A stretch of DNA of 64,000 nt from Thiocapsa sp. (GTDB lineage Bacteria > Pseudomonadota > Gammaproteobacteria > Chromatiales > Chromatiaceae). Below are positions 42,083 through 50,937 of the stretch, piece by piece. Each line of letters opens with the position of its first letter. Positions within the stretch are counted from its first letter, which is position 1. The stretch is from contig NZ_CP073760.1 in assembly GCF_018399035.1 (NCBI RefSeq), forward strand, positions 5,662,339-5,726,338, given 5' to 3'. The notes beneath the pieces are model-generated. The model was not told the origin of the DNA. It searched no databases and saw only the letters and a program-made list of their open reading frames with translations. The translations under genes and the position numbers were made by a program.

Positions 42083-42109
42083 AAAGAAAAACCCGCACTC
42101 GGGCGGGTT
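42083..42109 (-). terminator. Rho-independent terminator after tRNA-Ala
   Basis: On the minus strand AACCCGC-CCGAGT-GCGGGTT forms a 7-bp stem with a 6-nt loop, followed by TTTCTTT. It ends the tRNA-Ala transcript only 24 nt before the brxA ATG. Confidence 0.8.
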
Positions 42110-42143
42110 CTTCGATATCTGCGAACGGCATGACACGGTCGTT

Positions 42144-42219
<76 letters not shown>

Positions 42220-42354
42220 GTGTGTCCGATTGTTTCGGCGAAGATCCGCCCCGACTTTGTCCAGGGATTAACGTTGCCGACGGCGCATTGTGCACCGTGC
42301 CGGCGTCTCGAAACAAGCCCTGTAACCCTTCCCCACGATCATCCCGGAGTGCGC

Positions 42355-43314
42355 ATGTTGGATTCCCTGCCGTTGCTCTTCCCGTCCGACTTTCCTGCGA
42401 TCGACCGGCGTCGTCTCCAGACCCTGCAGATCAACCTGGGCTATCGCTGTAACCAGAGCTGTCGTCACTGTCATGTCGATGCGGGGCCGAAGCGCTCCGA
42501 GTCGATGAGCGAGGAGACGGTCGAGGCGGTGCTTGCGTTCATGGACCGGCATCCGGTGCGCACGCTCGACATCACCGGCGGTGCGCCCGAGATGCATCCG
42601 GAGTTTCGTCGTCTGGCGCGCGAGGGTCGGCGCCGGGGTGCTGAGGTGCTCGATCGCTGCAACCTGACGATCCTCTCGGAGCCCGGTCATGAGGATCTCG
42701 GCGCCTTCCTGGCGGAGCAGGGTGTTCGCATGATCGCGTCTTTGCCCTGTTATCTGGCCGACAATGTCGACACCCAGCGCGGCAGCGGCGTGTTTGCGGC
42801 CAGCATCGCCGGTCTGCGCCAACTCAACCGTCTCGGCTACGGCGTCGAAGGCAGCGGTCTCGAGCTGGACCTGGTGTTCAACCCGCAGGGTCCGACCCTG
42901 CCGCCCGCGCAGGGCGTCTTGGAGGCCGATTACCGGGCCGTTCTCGGCGAGCGTTACGGTATCGTCTTCAGTCGGTTGTTGACCATCACGAACATGCCGA
43001 TCAAGCGGTTCGGCAGTCTGCTCCAGTCGACCGGACAGTTCGCCGACTATATGACCCTTCTGAAGGGCGCCTATCGCGCGGAGAATCTCGACGCCGTCAT
43101 GTGTCGCGATCTAATCAGCATCGATTGGCAGGGCTTCGTCTTCGATTGCGACTTCAATCAGATGCTTGGTTTGGCGCTCGAGCGGGACGCACGGCGACTC
43201 CATATCTCCTCCCTCGGTCACGATGCGCTCGAGGGTTTGCGCATCCGCACCGCCGAGCACTGCTATGGCTGTACGGCGGGCCAGGGCAGTAGCTGCGGCG
43301 GGGCCTTGGCCTGA
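42355..43314 (+). CDS. arsS: Arsenosugar biosynthesis radical SAM protein ArsS
   Basis: ArsS (DUF3641 C-terminal domain) is a radical-SAM enzyme proposed to attach the SAM-derived 5'-deoxyadenosyl group to dimethylarsenic in arsenosugar formation. The cluster motif CNQSCRHC lies at residues 31-38, with HVDAGPKRSESM after it and DITGGAPEMHPEF near 74-86. C-terminal cysteines (HCYGCTAGQGSSCGG) may bind a second cluster. The start has GGAG 8 nt upstream. It is followed at once by a DUF2064 glycosyltransferase-like gene; no arsM methyltransferase is seen nearby. Confidence 0.88.
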   Translation: MLDSLPLLFPSDFPAIDRRRLQTLQINLGYRCNQSCRHCHVDAGPKRSESMSEETVEAVLAFMDRHPVRTLDITGGAPEMHPEFRRLAREGRRRGAEVLDRCNLTILSEPGHEDLGAFLAEQGVRMIASLPCYLADNVDTQRGSGVFAASIAGLRQLNRLGYGVEGSGLELDLVFNPQGPTLPPAQGVLEADYRAVLGERYGIVFSRLLTITNMPIKRFGSLLQSTGQFADYMTLLKGAYRAENLDAVMCRDLISIDWQGFVFDCDFNQMLGLALERDARRLHISSLGHDALEGLRIRTAEHCYGCTAGQGSSCGGALA

Positions 43315-43315
43315 G

Positions 43316-43981
43316 ATGAGCGGCCCGGGTCGTCCCGAGGGCGGGTCGGTGCGCTATCCGAATGCCCGAATCCTGATCTTCGCCAAGGCGCCGATCCCCG
43401 GACAGGTGAAGACCCGTCTGATTCCGACGCTGGGCCCCGCGGGCGCCGCCGAGCTTGCCCGTGATCTTCTCGAGCGACTGGTTCGGAGGCTCGCGGGCGC
43501 TCGACTCGCCCCGGTGGAGCTTTGGTGCTCCCCCGACCCCGGGCATCCGCTCTTTCGAGATCTCTCCGAATCGGCCGGTGTCGCGCTGCGCACGCAGCGG
43601 GGCGAGGACCTCGGAGAGCGCCTGAGCGCGGCGGCGGAGGATGCGCTGGGTCGTGCAGAGGCGGTGCTTCTGGTCGGCGCGGATATCCCGGAGCTCGATG
43701 CCGACTATTGCGCGTCGGCGTTGTCGGCCCTTGCGGATTTCGACGCGGTTCTTGGGCCGGCCGAGGACGGCGGTTACGTGCTGCTCGGGCTCAAGGCCCC
43801 AGCGCCGGAGTTGTTCACAGACATGCCGTGGGGCGGCGAGCGCGTCGCCGCGATCACGCGGGGACGCATCGCGTCGCTGGGGTTGCGCTGCTCGGAGCGT
43901 GCGACCCTGTGGGATTTGGATCGGCCGGAGGATCTCCTGCGTTATCGTCGCATCGATGCCTTAGGCGATTTCCGGGAATGA
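43316..43981 (+). CDS. DUF2064 / TIGR04282-type glycosyltransferase, arsenosugar associated
   Basis: This 221-aa protein of the DUF2064 family has a nucleotide-diphospho-sugar transferase fold. The start ILIFAKAPIPGQVKTRLIP is diagnostic, as are GADIPELDADY and LGPAEDGGYVLLGLK. TIGR04282 members accompany ArsS and are proposed to act in arsenosugar synthesis. The ATG follows the arsS stop by one base, so the two are cotranscribed. A GGGCGACT palindromic repeat follows its end. Confidence 0.87.
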   Translation: MSGPGRPEGGSVRYPNARILIFAKAPIPGQVKTRLIPTLGPAGAAELARDLLERLVRRLAGARLAPVELWCSPDPGHPLFRDLSESAGVALRTQRGEDLGERLSAAAEDALGRAEAVLLVGADIPELDADYCASALSALADFDAVLGPAEDGGYVLLGLKAPAPELFTDMPWGGERVAAITRGRIASLGLRCSERATLWDLDRPEDLLRYRRIDALGDFRE

Positions 43982-44014
43982 TCATCCCGGCCGTGCGTGT
44001 TGCCAATGCTTACC

Positions 44015-44033
44015 GGGCGACTAAAGTCGCCCC
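44015..44033. repeat. GGGGCGACTT-family palindrome, copy 2
   Basis: GGGCGACTAAAGTCGCCCC followed by TACA, matching the 11414 copy except at the centre. It lies between the two convergent genes for the DUF2064 protein and YpjD, where it might serve as a bidirectional terminator. Confidence 0.65.
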
Positions 44034-44065
44034 TACATGTTGGTCGATGCTTTCCCGGAAATCAC

Positions 44066-44881
44066 CTATGCGGCGCGCTGCAGGACCAACTCCAACACCG
44101 CCTTGCTTCCGAAGTAGGCGAGGATCAGGACGACGAACCCCCCGAGCGTCCAACCGATGGCGGTACGACCGCGCCAGCCCTTGAGAAACCGCCCGATCAG
44201 AAGCCCGCCGAACATCATCCAAGCGAGGACCGAGAGCACCGTCTTATGCACTAGGTGCTGTGCCAGCATGTTCTCGAGGAAGGCGAAACCGCTCAGCAAC
44301 GCCAGCGTCAGCAGCACGAATCCCGCCGTGATCATCTCGAAGAGCAGGCTTTCCATCGTCTGAAGGGGCGGCAGGGTGCGCACGAAACCGCCCGGATGGC
44401 GGCTGCGCAGATGGCTGTCCTGCACGGCCAACAGGATCGCCTGCACCGCGGCCAGGGTCAGGAGACTGTAGGCCAGCATCGAGAGCAGGACGTGGATCTT
44501 CAGGGGCCAATCCGCACTCGGGCGCATGAAGTCGACATCGACGAACGATGCCTCTAAAACCAGGCTGAGGGCGGCGGCCGGCAGGAGCAGCAGGCCGAGA
44601 TTCTCGACCGGTTTGGTCAAGCTCGACACCAGCAGTAGGGTGATGATGGTCCAGGTGGTCAGCGCCAGCGCGTTGTAGAACCCGAGATTGAGCCCGGCGT
44701 GGCTGAAGATGCTGTCCCAAAGCAGCCAGCTGTGCAGCGCGAGGCCGACGAAAATCAGCCCGAGCACCAGCGGGCGCTGCGGTGTCCAGCCTTCGGTCTT
44801 GCGGAACAAGCGCATGCCGATCAAGGCGGCGGCCGCCGAGTAGCAGAGGATGGCGACGATGGCGATGAGGGTATGGGTCAT
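44066..44881 (-). CDS. ypjD: YpjD/CcsA-like inner membrane protein
   Basis: This 271-aa membrane protein has eight or so hydrophobic helices and belongs to the cytochrome c assembly (CcsA/HemX) family. The conserved histidines and WD motif can be seen in HSWLLWDSIF, DWPLKIHVLLSMLAYSLL and HKTVLSVLAWMMF. In gammaproteobacteria this gene is typically divergent from ffh, as here. Its exact role is unknown; a haem-handling function is inferred from the family. Confidence 0.88.
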   Translation of the reverse strand: MTHTLIAIVAILCYSAAAALIGMRLFRKTEGWTPQRPLVLGLIFVGLALHSWLLWDSIFSHAGLNLGFYNALALTTWTIITLLLVSSLTKPVENLGLLLLPAAALSLVLEASFVDVDFMRPSADWPLKIHVLLSMLAYSLLTLAAVQAILLAVQDSHLRSRHPGGFVRTLPPLQTMESLLFEMITAGFVLLTLALLSGFAFLENMLAQHLVHKTVLSVLAWMMFGGLLIGRFLKGWRGRTAIGWTLGGFVVLILAYFGSKAVLELVLQRAA

Positions 44882-44983
44882 AGATGGAAACCGATGGGCC
44901 TAAGTGGGATCGCACACAGGGCTAGCGTAAACCTGACGTCGTCGAGACGGGGCCTTGTCGTATCGCCTGCCGATGGCGGGCAT

Positions 44984-44989
44984 TATACT
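44984..44989 (+). promoter_or_regulatory. Likely -10 box of ffh
   Basis: TATACT about 94 nt before the ffh ATG in the divergent ypjD-ffh region. No well-placed -35 hexamer is evident. Confidence 0.4.
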
Positions 44990-45082
44990 CGGAACTTTCG
45001 CGACAGGCCGGGCCGACGCCGGCCTAATTCAGATCGAATATCCGTGCGGGCATCGCGGCCCGACGAGGATCGAGGTCCATAT

Positions 45083-46471
45083 ATGTTTGAGAATCTCCAG
45101 GATCGTTTCGGCGATGTCCTGAATAATCTGCGCGGTCAGGGTCGTCTGACCGAAGAGAACATCAAAGAAACCGTCCGCCAAGTGCGCATGGCGCTCCTGG
45201 AGGCCGACGTTGCACTCCCGGTGGTGCGACAGTTCGTCGAGGACGTGCGCGAGAAGGCGCTCGGCGAGACCGTGACCCGGAGTCTGACGCCGGGTCAGGT
45301 CATGATCAAGATCGTCAACGACGAGCTGGTCACGCTGATGGGCCAGTCCAACGAGCAGTTGGACCTGACCGCGCAGCCGCCGGCCGTGGTGCTCATGGCG
45401 GGCCTGCAGGGCTCGGGTAAGACGACCAGTGTCGCCAAGCTCGCGCGCTGGCTGCAGGAGAAGCAGGGCAAGTCGGTGATGGTCGTGAGCTGCGACGTCT
45501 ATCGCCCGGCCGCCATCGAGCAGTTGAAAACGGTCGCGGCCGAGGTCGGGGCCGAGTTCTATCCGAGCACGCCGGATCAAAACCCGATCGAGATCGCCAA
45601 GCGCGCGCTCGATGCGGCGCGCAAGCGCTTCAAGGATGTCCTGATCGTCGACACCGCCGGCCGGTTGCATGTCGACTCGGCCATGATGGACGAGATCAAG
45701 GCGATTCATGCCGCGTTGAAGCCGATCGAGACCCTCTTCGTCGTGGATGCCATGACGGGTCAGGATGCGGCCAATACGGCAAAGGCCTTCGACGCGGCCC
45801 TGCCGCTCACCGGCGTGGTTTTGACCAAGACCGACGGCGATGCCCGCGGCGGTGCGGCCCTCTCGATCCGCCACATCACCGGCAAGCCGATCAAGTTTCT
45901 GGGCACCGGCGAGAAGACCACGGCGCTCGAGCCCTTTTATCCGGATCGTGTCGCCTCGCGCATCTTGGGGATGGGCGACGTGGTGTCCTTGGTCGAGGAG
46001 GTCCAGGCCAAGGTCGACAAGGACAAGGCCGAGAGGTTGGTCAAAAAGCTCAAGAAGGGCAAGGAGTTCGATCTCGTCGATTTCAAAGAGCAGCTCGATC
46101 AGATGGCGAGCATGGGCGGCATGATGAGCCTCATGGACAAGCTCCCGGGAATGGGGCAGATCCCCGACCATGTGAAGAACAAGGCGAGCGACAAAGAGAT
46201 GGGCAAGTTGATCGCCATCATCAACTCGATGACGCCGCAGGAGCGCCGTTTTCCGGCCGTCATCAAGGGTTCGCGAAAGCGTCGTATCGCCACGGGATCA
46301 GGTACCGAGGTGCAGGACGTGAACCGCCTGCTCAAGCAGTTCGCTCAGATGCAGAAGATGTTCAAAAAGATGAAGGGCGGCGGCATGGCCAAGATGATGC
46401 GCTCCATGCAGGGGCGCATGCCCGGAGGCTTTCCGCCGGGCGGGATGCCGCCGGGTGGTTTTCCGATGTAG
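45083..46471 (+). CDS. ffh: Signal recognition particle protein Ffh
   Basis: Ffh is the GTPase of SRP that, with 4.5S RNA, delivers nascent membrane proteins to FtsY. N domain starts MFENLQDRFGDVLNNLRGQG; the G domain has GLQGSGKTT near residue 106, DVYRPAA, DTAGRLHVD and TKTDGDARGG. The Met-rich M domain ends in GGMAKMMRSMQ and a Gly-Pro-Met tail. The 462-aa protein is complete. In many relatives rpsP follows; here the next 437 bp hold no gene. Confidence 0.97.
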   Translation: MFENLQDRFGDVLNNLRGQGRLTEENIKETVRQVRMALLEADVALPVVRQFVEDVREKALGETVTRSLTPGQVMIKIVNDELVTLMGQSNEQLDLTAQPPAVVLMAGLQGSGKTTSVAKLARWLQEKQGKSVMVVSCDVYRPAAIEQLKTVAAEVGAEFYPSTPDQNPIEIAKRALDAARKRFKDVLIVDTAGRLHVDSAMMDEIKAIHAALKPIETLFVVDAMTGQDAANTAKAFDAALPLTGVVLTKTDGDARGGAALSIRHITGKPIKFLGTGEKTTALEPFYPDRVASRILGMGDVVSLVEEVQAKVDKDKAERLVKKLKKGKEFDLVDFKEQLDQMASMGGMMSLMDKLPGMGQIPDHVKNKASDKEMGKLIAIINSMTPQERRFPAVIKGSRKRRIATGSGTEVQDVNRLLKQFAQMQKMFKKMKGGGMAKMMRSMQGRMPGGFPPGGMPPGGFPM

Positions 46472-46908
46472 ATCGCCCGCACCGAGGCCCGACCGACGTC
46501 TCCGGCGTAGCGGTGCGTTCTGACCCGAGTCACGCGCCAAGGAAGGCGTCTTGCCGTGCAGGGTTCCGAGGATGCCTTCGAGTTGTTACCGGGGTGACGG
46601 CGTCCTTGTGAGCGACGTCTTCGAGGGTGCTGTTGATCAGGGCGCGCAGCGTGCTTATCGAGGTCGGTTTCGTAGGAGACTGATTTCGCGCGGTTTAGGG
46701 TTCCCTGAGATCCGGGAGAGCCCCGCATCTGATAGGTTTTGCCGATGACTCACTCGATGCCGCGTGGACCCTGCACGGCATCGAACGGCCCGCTGTTGCT
46801 GGCGAGCTGTGGCCGATGAGGGCGACCGGGACGGGGACGATATTCGAAAAAGGCTTAGGACGTGGCCGGCGGCAACAGTGACGTCTGACCGTAATCGCCT
46901 GTTTTGTT
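46472..46908. other. 437-bp gap between ffh and tRNA-Glu without a supported gene
   Basis: I searched both strands for rpsP, the usual neighbour, and for small genes and RNA folds. Only short Arg-rich frames without ribosome binding sites are present. Confidence 0.5.
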
Positions 46909-46983
46909 TGGCGCTCCCTAGGGGGTTCGAACCCCTGTTACCGGCGTGAGAGGCCAGCGTCCTAACCGCTAGACGAAGGGAGC
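46909..46983 (-). tRNA. tRNA-Glu (anticodon CTC)
   Basis: The minus strand shows acceptor GCTCCCT/AGGGAGC, D-arm GTCTAGCGGTTAGGAC, anticodon stem CTGGC/GCCGG with loop CTCTCAC (anticodon CTC), TPsiC arm CAGGGGTTCGAACCCCCTA-like, discriminator G and encoded CCA (75 nt). This is the GAG-reading isoacceptor. Confidence 0.95.
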
Positions 46984-47007
46984 AGGTACTGCGGCGTAGA
47001 AACGCGT

Positions 47008-47035
47008 ATTATACGCGCATCACGGCGCTCTACAA
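47008..47035 (-). promoter_or_regulatory. Promoter of tRNA-Glu
   Basis: On the minus strand, TTGTAG (47035-47030) and TATAAT (47013-47008) are separated by 16 bp. Transcription would start about 18 nt before the tRNA 5' end. Confidence 0.65.
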
Positions 47036-47152
47036 GCCGGCTGTGACCTTTCTCTTACCAATGGCTGCAACTCCGCGCCCCGTCGTGCTCGGCACCGGGT
47101 GTCGCCTTCATGGGTGCAGCCCTCAGCGATCAGGAATTCCTCCGAAAAGGTG

Positions 47153-48520
47153 ATGCAGGAACCTTTCCAAAACACGAGCTCGGACGCGATCGCGGCGACC
47201 CCTTTGATCGTGCCTCGGCCCGAGCACGGGATCTCGCGCGCGAACATCAGCGAGAACGCACTCAAGGTGCTCTACCGTCTAAAACAAGAGAATTTTCAAG
47301 CCCATTTGGTGGGTGGAGGGGTTCGAGACCTTTTGCTTGGTCACGAGCCGAAGGATTTCGACGTGGCGACCGACGCGACCCCCGAAGAGGTCCGTCAGGT
47401 CTTTCGCAACTGTCGTCTGATCGGGCGGCGCTTTCGTTTGGCGCATGTCCATTTCGGGCGCGAGATCATCGAGGTGGCGACCTTCCGCGGGACTACGACC
47501 TCGGACGGCGACGAGAACGACCGGCAGATGGAGAACGGTCGGATCCTCCGGGACAACACCTACGGCACCATCGCCGAGGACGCCCTGCGCCGGGATTTCA
47601 CGGTCAATGCGCTCTACTACAACATCGCCGATTTTTCGCTCATCGATTACGCCGACGGGCTCGAGGACATCAAGGCCGGTCGGCTGCGTCTGATCGGCGA
47701 TCCGGAGCAGCGCTATCGCGAGGACCCGGTGCGGATGCTCCGGGCGGTGCGCTTTGCCTGCAAGCTGGGCTTCACGATCGAGCAGCAGACCGAGCAGCCG
47801 CTGTTCGAGCTCGCCCATCTGCTCGCCGACATCGCCCCGGCGCGACTCTTCGACGAGCTGATCAAGCTCTTTCATTCGGGGTACGGCCTCGGCGTCTTCG
47901 AGAAGCTGCGCCAGTACGGGCTCTTCGGCGAGCTGTTCCCGGCGACGGAGGACTGCTTGGCGCGGGAAGATCATGGATTCCCCCTTACCTTCGTCAGTCG
48001 GGGTTTGGCCAATACCGACAAGCGGCTGCACGAGGACAAGTCCGTGACACCGGCCTTCCTGTTCGGCGTGCTCCTCTGGGAGCCGGTCAGGAGGCGTTTC
48101 GAGGAGTATCTGGCCGGTGGGGAGGCCGCCAACGAGGCGATGTTCCTGGCGGCGAGCGAGATCTGTTCGCAGCAGCAATCGCTCGTTGCGATTCCGAAGC
48201 GATTCTCGCTGCCGATGCGCGAGATCTGGTCGATGCAGCCTCGGCTCGAGCAGCGTGACGGCAAGCGTCCGCAGCGCCTGGTGACGCACCCGCGATTCCG
48301 GGCCGCTTACGACTTCCTGGTCCTGCGCGCGGAGGCCGGCGAGGCCGATCCGGAGCTGGCGGCCTGGTGGACGCGTTTTCAGGAGGCGAGCGGACAGGAG
48401 CGCGCGACCATGACCGAAGGGGGCGCGAAACGGCGTCGGCGGCGTCCGCGGCGGCGCAAGACGGGAGATACCGCAGGTCCCGGGACGGAGGCGAGGGGGG
48501 GCGTGGAAAGCGGCGGCTGA
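47153..48520 (+). CDS. pcnB: Poly(A) polymerase I
   Basis: PcnB adds poly(A) tails that promote RNA decay. It belongs to the class II CCA-adding/poly(A) nucleotidyltransferases. The GG motif and metal-binding acids are in VGGGVRDLLLGHEPKDFDVAT near residues 52-72. RRFRLAHVHFGREIIEVATFRG and RRDFTVNALYYNI mark the PcnB family, and the C-terminal tail is strongly basic (RRRRRPRRRK). The AAAAGG before the ATG at 47153 is unusually close (2 nt), so the start is uncertain. The gene heads a unit with panB, panC and panD; folK, often next, is missing. Confidence 0.93.
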   Translation: MQEPFQNTSSDAIAATPLIVPRPEHGISRANISENALKVLYRLKQENFQAHLVGGGVRDLLLGHEPKDFDVATDATPEEVRQVFRNCRLIGRRFRLAHVHFGREIIEVATFRGTTTSDGDENDRQMENGRILRDNTYGTIAEDALRRDFTVNALYYNIADFSLIDYADGLEDIKAGRLRLIGDPEQRYREDPVRMLRAVRFACKLGFTIEQQTEQPLFELAHLLADIAPARLFDELIKLFHSGYGLGVFEKLRQYGLFGELFPATEDCLAREDHGFPLTFVSRGLANTDKRLHEDKSVTPAFLFGVLLWEPVRRRFEEYLAGGEAANEAMFLAASEICSQQQSLVAIPKRFSLPMREIWSMQPRLEQRDGKRPQRLVTHPRFRAAYDFLVLRAEAGEADPELAAWWTRFQEASGQERATMTEGGAKRRRRRPRRRKTGDTAGPGTEARGGVESGG

Positions 48521-48610
48521 GTCTTCGGCCCGCCTGATCGAGTGCGGGGTAGCGTTGCTCGATCTCGGCCACTATCCTCGCGTCATCAAGCCTGACCTTC
48601 GGAGTCGACC

Positions 48611-49414
48611 ATGTCTTTCGCGCCGATCTCGGTCGCCACCCTCGCCGGAATGAAGGCAAAGGGCGAGCGTATTGCTTCTCTCACCTGTTACGACGCCAGC
48701 TTCGCACGCTTGCTCGATACGGCAGGTGTCGATCTGATGCTGGTCGGAGATTCTCTGGGAATGGTCCTCCAGGGGCACCGCACGACCGTGCCGGTCACCC
48801 TCGAGCAGATGGTCTATCACGCCGCCTGCGTCTCGCGTGGACGCGGTCGGGCACTGCTTGTCGTGGATCTGCCCTTTCTTGCCTGCGCGACGCCGGATCG
48901 CGCGATCGACGCGGCCGGGCGGCTGATGCAGGAGGGCGGGGCGGAGGTCGTGAAGCTCGAGGGCGGGGCGCCGATGCTGGAAACGGTTCGGCGTCTCACG
49001 GAGCAAGGCGTGCCCGTGTGCGCCCATTTGGGACTTCTGCCTCAGTCGGTGCACCGCATCGGCGGTTATCGTTTCCAGGGCCGGGACCACGCCTCGGCTG
49101 AGGCGATCCGGCACGATGCCATCGCCATGCAGGAGGCCGGTGCGAGCCTCTTGGTCTTGGAGTGTGTTCCTGCGGCTTTGGCCTCCGAGATCGCCGTGAC
49201 CCTGACCATTCCGGTCATCGGGATCGGTGCCGGTGCAGGATGCGATGGCCAGGTGCTCGTACTGTACGACATGCTGGGTCTCAATCCGGGTCGTCCGCCG
49301 AGCTTCAGCCGAGATTTCATGACCGGGGAGGGTTCGATCGCGGATGCCGTCGCGGCCTATGTCCGGGCGGTCAAGTCGCATGAGTTCCCCGGTCCTGACG
49401 AAACGCCTTATTGA
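48611..49414 (+). CDS. panB: 3-methyl-2-oxobutanoate hydroxymethyltransferase
   Basis: PanB transfers a hydroxymethyl group from 5,10-methylene-THF to alpha-ketoisovalerate, the first step of pantothenate synthesis. Motifs LTCYDASFARLLD and LMLVGDSLGMVLQG (Mg-binding Asp) are near residues 24-52. VVKLEGG, AHLGLLPQSVH and PVIGIGAGAGCDGQVLVLYDMLGL follow. At 267 aa it is complete and in the usual decameric enzyme family. It is followed by panC after 70 bp. Confidence 0.96.
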   Translation: MSFAPISVATLAGMKAKGERIASLTCYDASFARLLDTAGVDLMLVGDSLGMVLQGHRTTVPVTLEQMVYHAACVSRGRGRALLVVDLPFLACATPDRAIDAAGRLMQEGGAEVVKLEGGAPMLETVRRLTEQGVPVCAHLGLLPQSVHRIGGYRFQGRDHASAEAIRHDAIAMQEAGASLLVLECVPAALASEIAVTLTIPVIGIGAGAGCDGQVLVLYDMLGLNPGRPPSFSRDFMTGEGSIADAVAAYVRAVKSHEFPGPDETPY

Positions 49415-49484
49415 CGATTGACGACGGATCGATGCCGAGATCAAACCGATCGGGCGGAGTGGGCCGCCGTCGCGGGAAAGGGCC

Positions 49485-50363
49485 ATGAAGACAATCGAAG
49501 CACTGGAAGACCTCCGTGAGCAGGTCCGTACATGGCGTGGGGCGGGGGAGCGCGTGGCCTTCGTCCCGACCATGGGGAATCTGCATGCCGGGCATCTGAC
49601 CTTGATCGCGGAGGCCCGCGCGCGCGCGCCGCGGGTGGTCGCGAGCATCTTCGTCAACCCCATGCAGTTCGGCCCCGCCGAGGATCTGGATGCCTATCCG
49701 CGGACCTTGGCGCGCGATCGGGAGTTGCTCGAGGCGGCGGGTTGCGACCTCTTGTTTGCCCCCGATGTTGCGACCGTCTACCGGCGCGGCAGCGAGGCGC
49801 AGACGCGCGTGGAGGTGCCGGGACTCTCCGATGTTCTCTGCGGCGAGAGCCGCCCCGGACATTTTCGCGGCGTGGCGACCGTGGTGTGCAAGCTGTTCAA
49901 CATGGTACAGCCCGATATCGCACTGTTCGGCGAGAAGGATTTCCAGCAGCTCTTGGTGATCCGGCGGATGGTCGAGGACCTGGCCATGCCCGTGGAGATC
50001 GTCGGGGTGCCGACGGTGCGCGAGACCGACGGTCTCGCCATGAGCTCGCGCAACGGCTACCTTTCGCCCTCGGAGCGGGCGCGCGCCCCGGCATTGCGGC
50101 GGGTGTTGACGGCGGCTCGGCAATCCTTGCTGGACGGCAATGCTGCCGCGTCTGTCGAGCGGGAGGCCGAGGACGCTTTGCGCGAGGCCGGTTTGGTCCC
50201 AGACTATGTCCAAGTCCGCGCGACGCACGACCTGCGACCGGCCACGGAGACCGACCGAGATCTGGTGATCCTCGCCGCCGCCTACCTTGGCCGGGCGCGT
50301 CTGATCGACAATCTCAGGGTGCGGCCGGACGTGAATGCTGCGCTGCAGCAGACGCTGCGGTAA
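49485..50363 (+). CDS. panC: Pantothenate synthetase
   Basis: PanC joins pantoate and beta-alanine using ATP. The nucleotidyltransferase HIGH-like motif is in FVPTMGNLHAGHLTL near residues 26-40. FVNPMQFGPAEDLDAYPRT, GHFRGVATVVCKLFN and FGEKDFQQL are diagnostic, and VRETDGLAMSSRNGYLSP carries the KMSKS-like loop. The length of 292 aa is normal. Overall context panB-panC-panD supports a single pathway operon. Confidence 0.96.
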   Translation: MKTIEALEDLREQVRTWRGAGERVAFVPTMGNLHAGHLTLIAEARARAPRVVASIFVNPMQFGPAEDLDAYPRTLARDRELLEAAGCDLLFAPDVATVYRRGSEAQTRVEVPGLSDVLCGESRPGHFRGVATVVCKLFNMVQPDIALFGEKDFQQLLVIRRMVEDLAMPVEIVGVPTVRETDGLAMSSRNGYLSPSERARAPALRRVLTAARQSLLDGNAAASVEREAEDALREAGLVPDYVQVRATHDLRPATETDRDLVILAAAYLGRARLIDNLRVRPDVNAALQQTLR

Positions 50364-50444
50364 ACTACGCCGATTCTTAGATCGAGAGCGCTTCGTTCAG
50401 GTCACGAAGACGCGGCCATACCGGCCTTTCGGAGGATTCAAGAC

Positions 50445-50825
50445 ATGCATCTGACCTTGTTGAAGTGCAAATTGCATCGGGCTCGCGTGACCCATGCGGA
50501 AGTCGACTACGAAGGCTCCTGTGCCATCGACGAGGAGCTGTTGACGCTCGCGGGCATTCGCGAGTACGAGCAGATTCAGATTTACAACGTCACCAACGGC
50601 GAGCGGTTTACGACCTACGCCATCCGCGCCGAGCCCGGCTCGCGGGTGATCTCCGTCAATGGGGCCGCAGCGCACAAGGCCGCGCCGGGCGATCGCGTGA
50701 TCATCTGTGCTTACGCCGCCATGACGGAGGCCGAGGCCGACGCCCACAAGCCGGCGCTCGTCTATCTCAACGAGCACAACCGCGTGACCCGCACCGGCGA
50801 TTTCATCCCGGCTCAGGTGGCCTGA
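50445..50825 (+). CDS. panD: Aspartate 1-decarboxylase precursor
   Basis: PanD makes beta-alanine from aspartate. It is made as a proenzyme and cleaves itself between Gly24 and Ser25 (YEGSCAIDE), giving the pyruvoyl group. Further conserved are YEQIQIYNVTNGERFTTYAI and NGAAAHKAAPGDRVIICAYA. At 126 aa it is full length. It completes the pantothenate set with panB and panC. Confidence 0.96.
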   Translation: MHLTLLKCKLHRARVTHAEVDYEGSCAIDEELLTLAGIREYEQIQIYNVTNGERFTTYAIRAEPGSRVISVNGAAAHKAAPGDRVIICAYAAMTEAEADAHKPALVYLNEHNRVTRTGDFIPAQVA

Positions 50826-50937
50826 TCCCGCGCGCGCTCGTCGGAACGAAGGCGCCTGTACCAGGCACCGCTCTGCACGAGCCGACCCAAAGCAGCCAAC
50901 CCTGAGGAAACGAGCCGGACTCCGCCCGACCGGGCGG

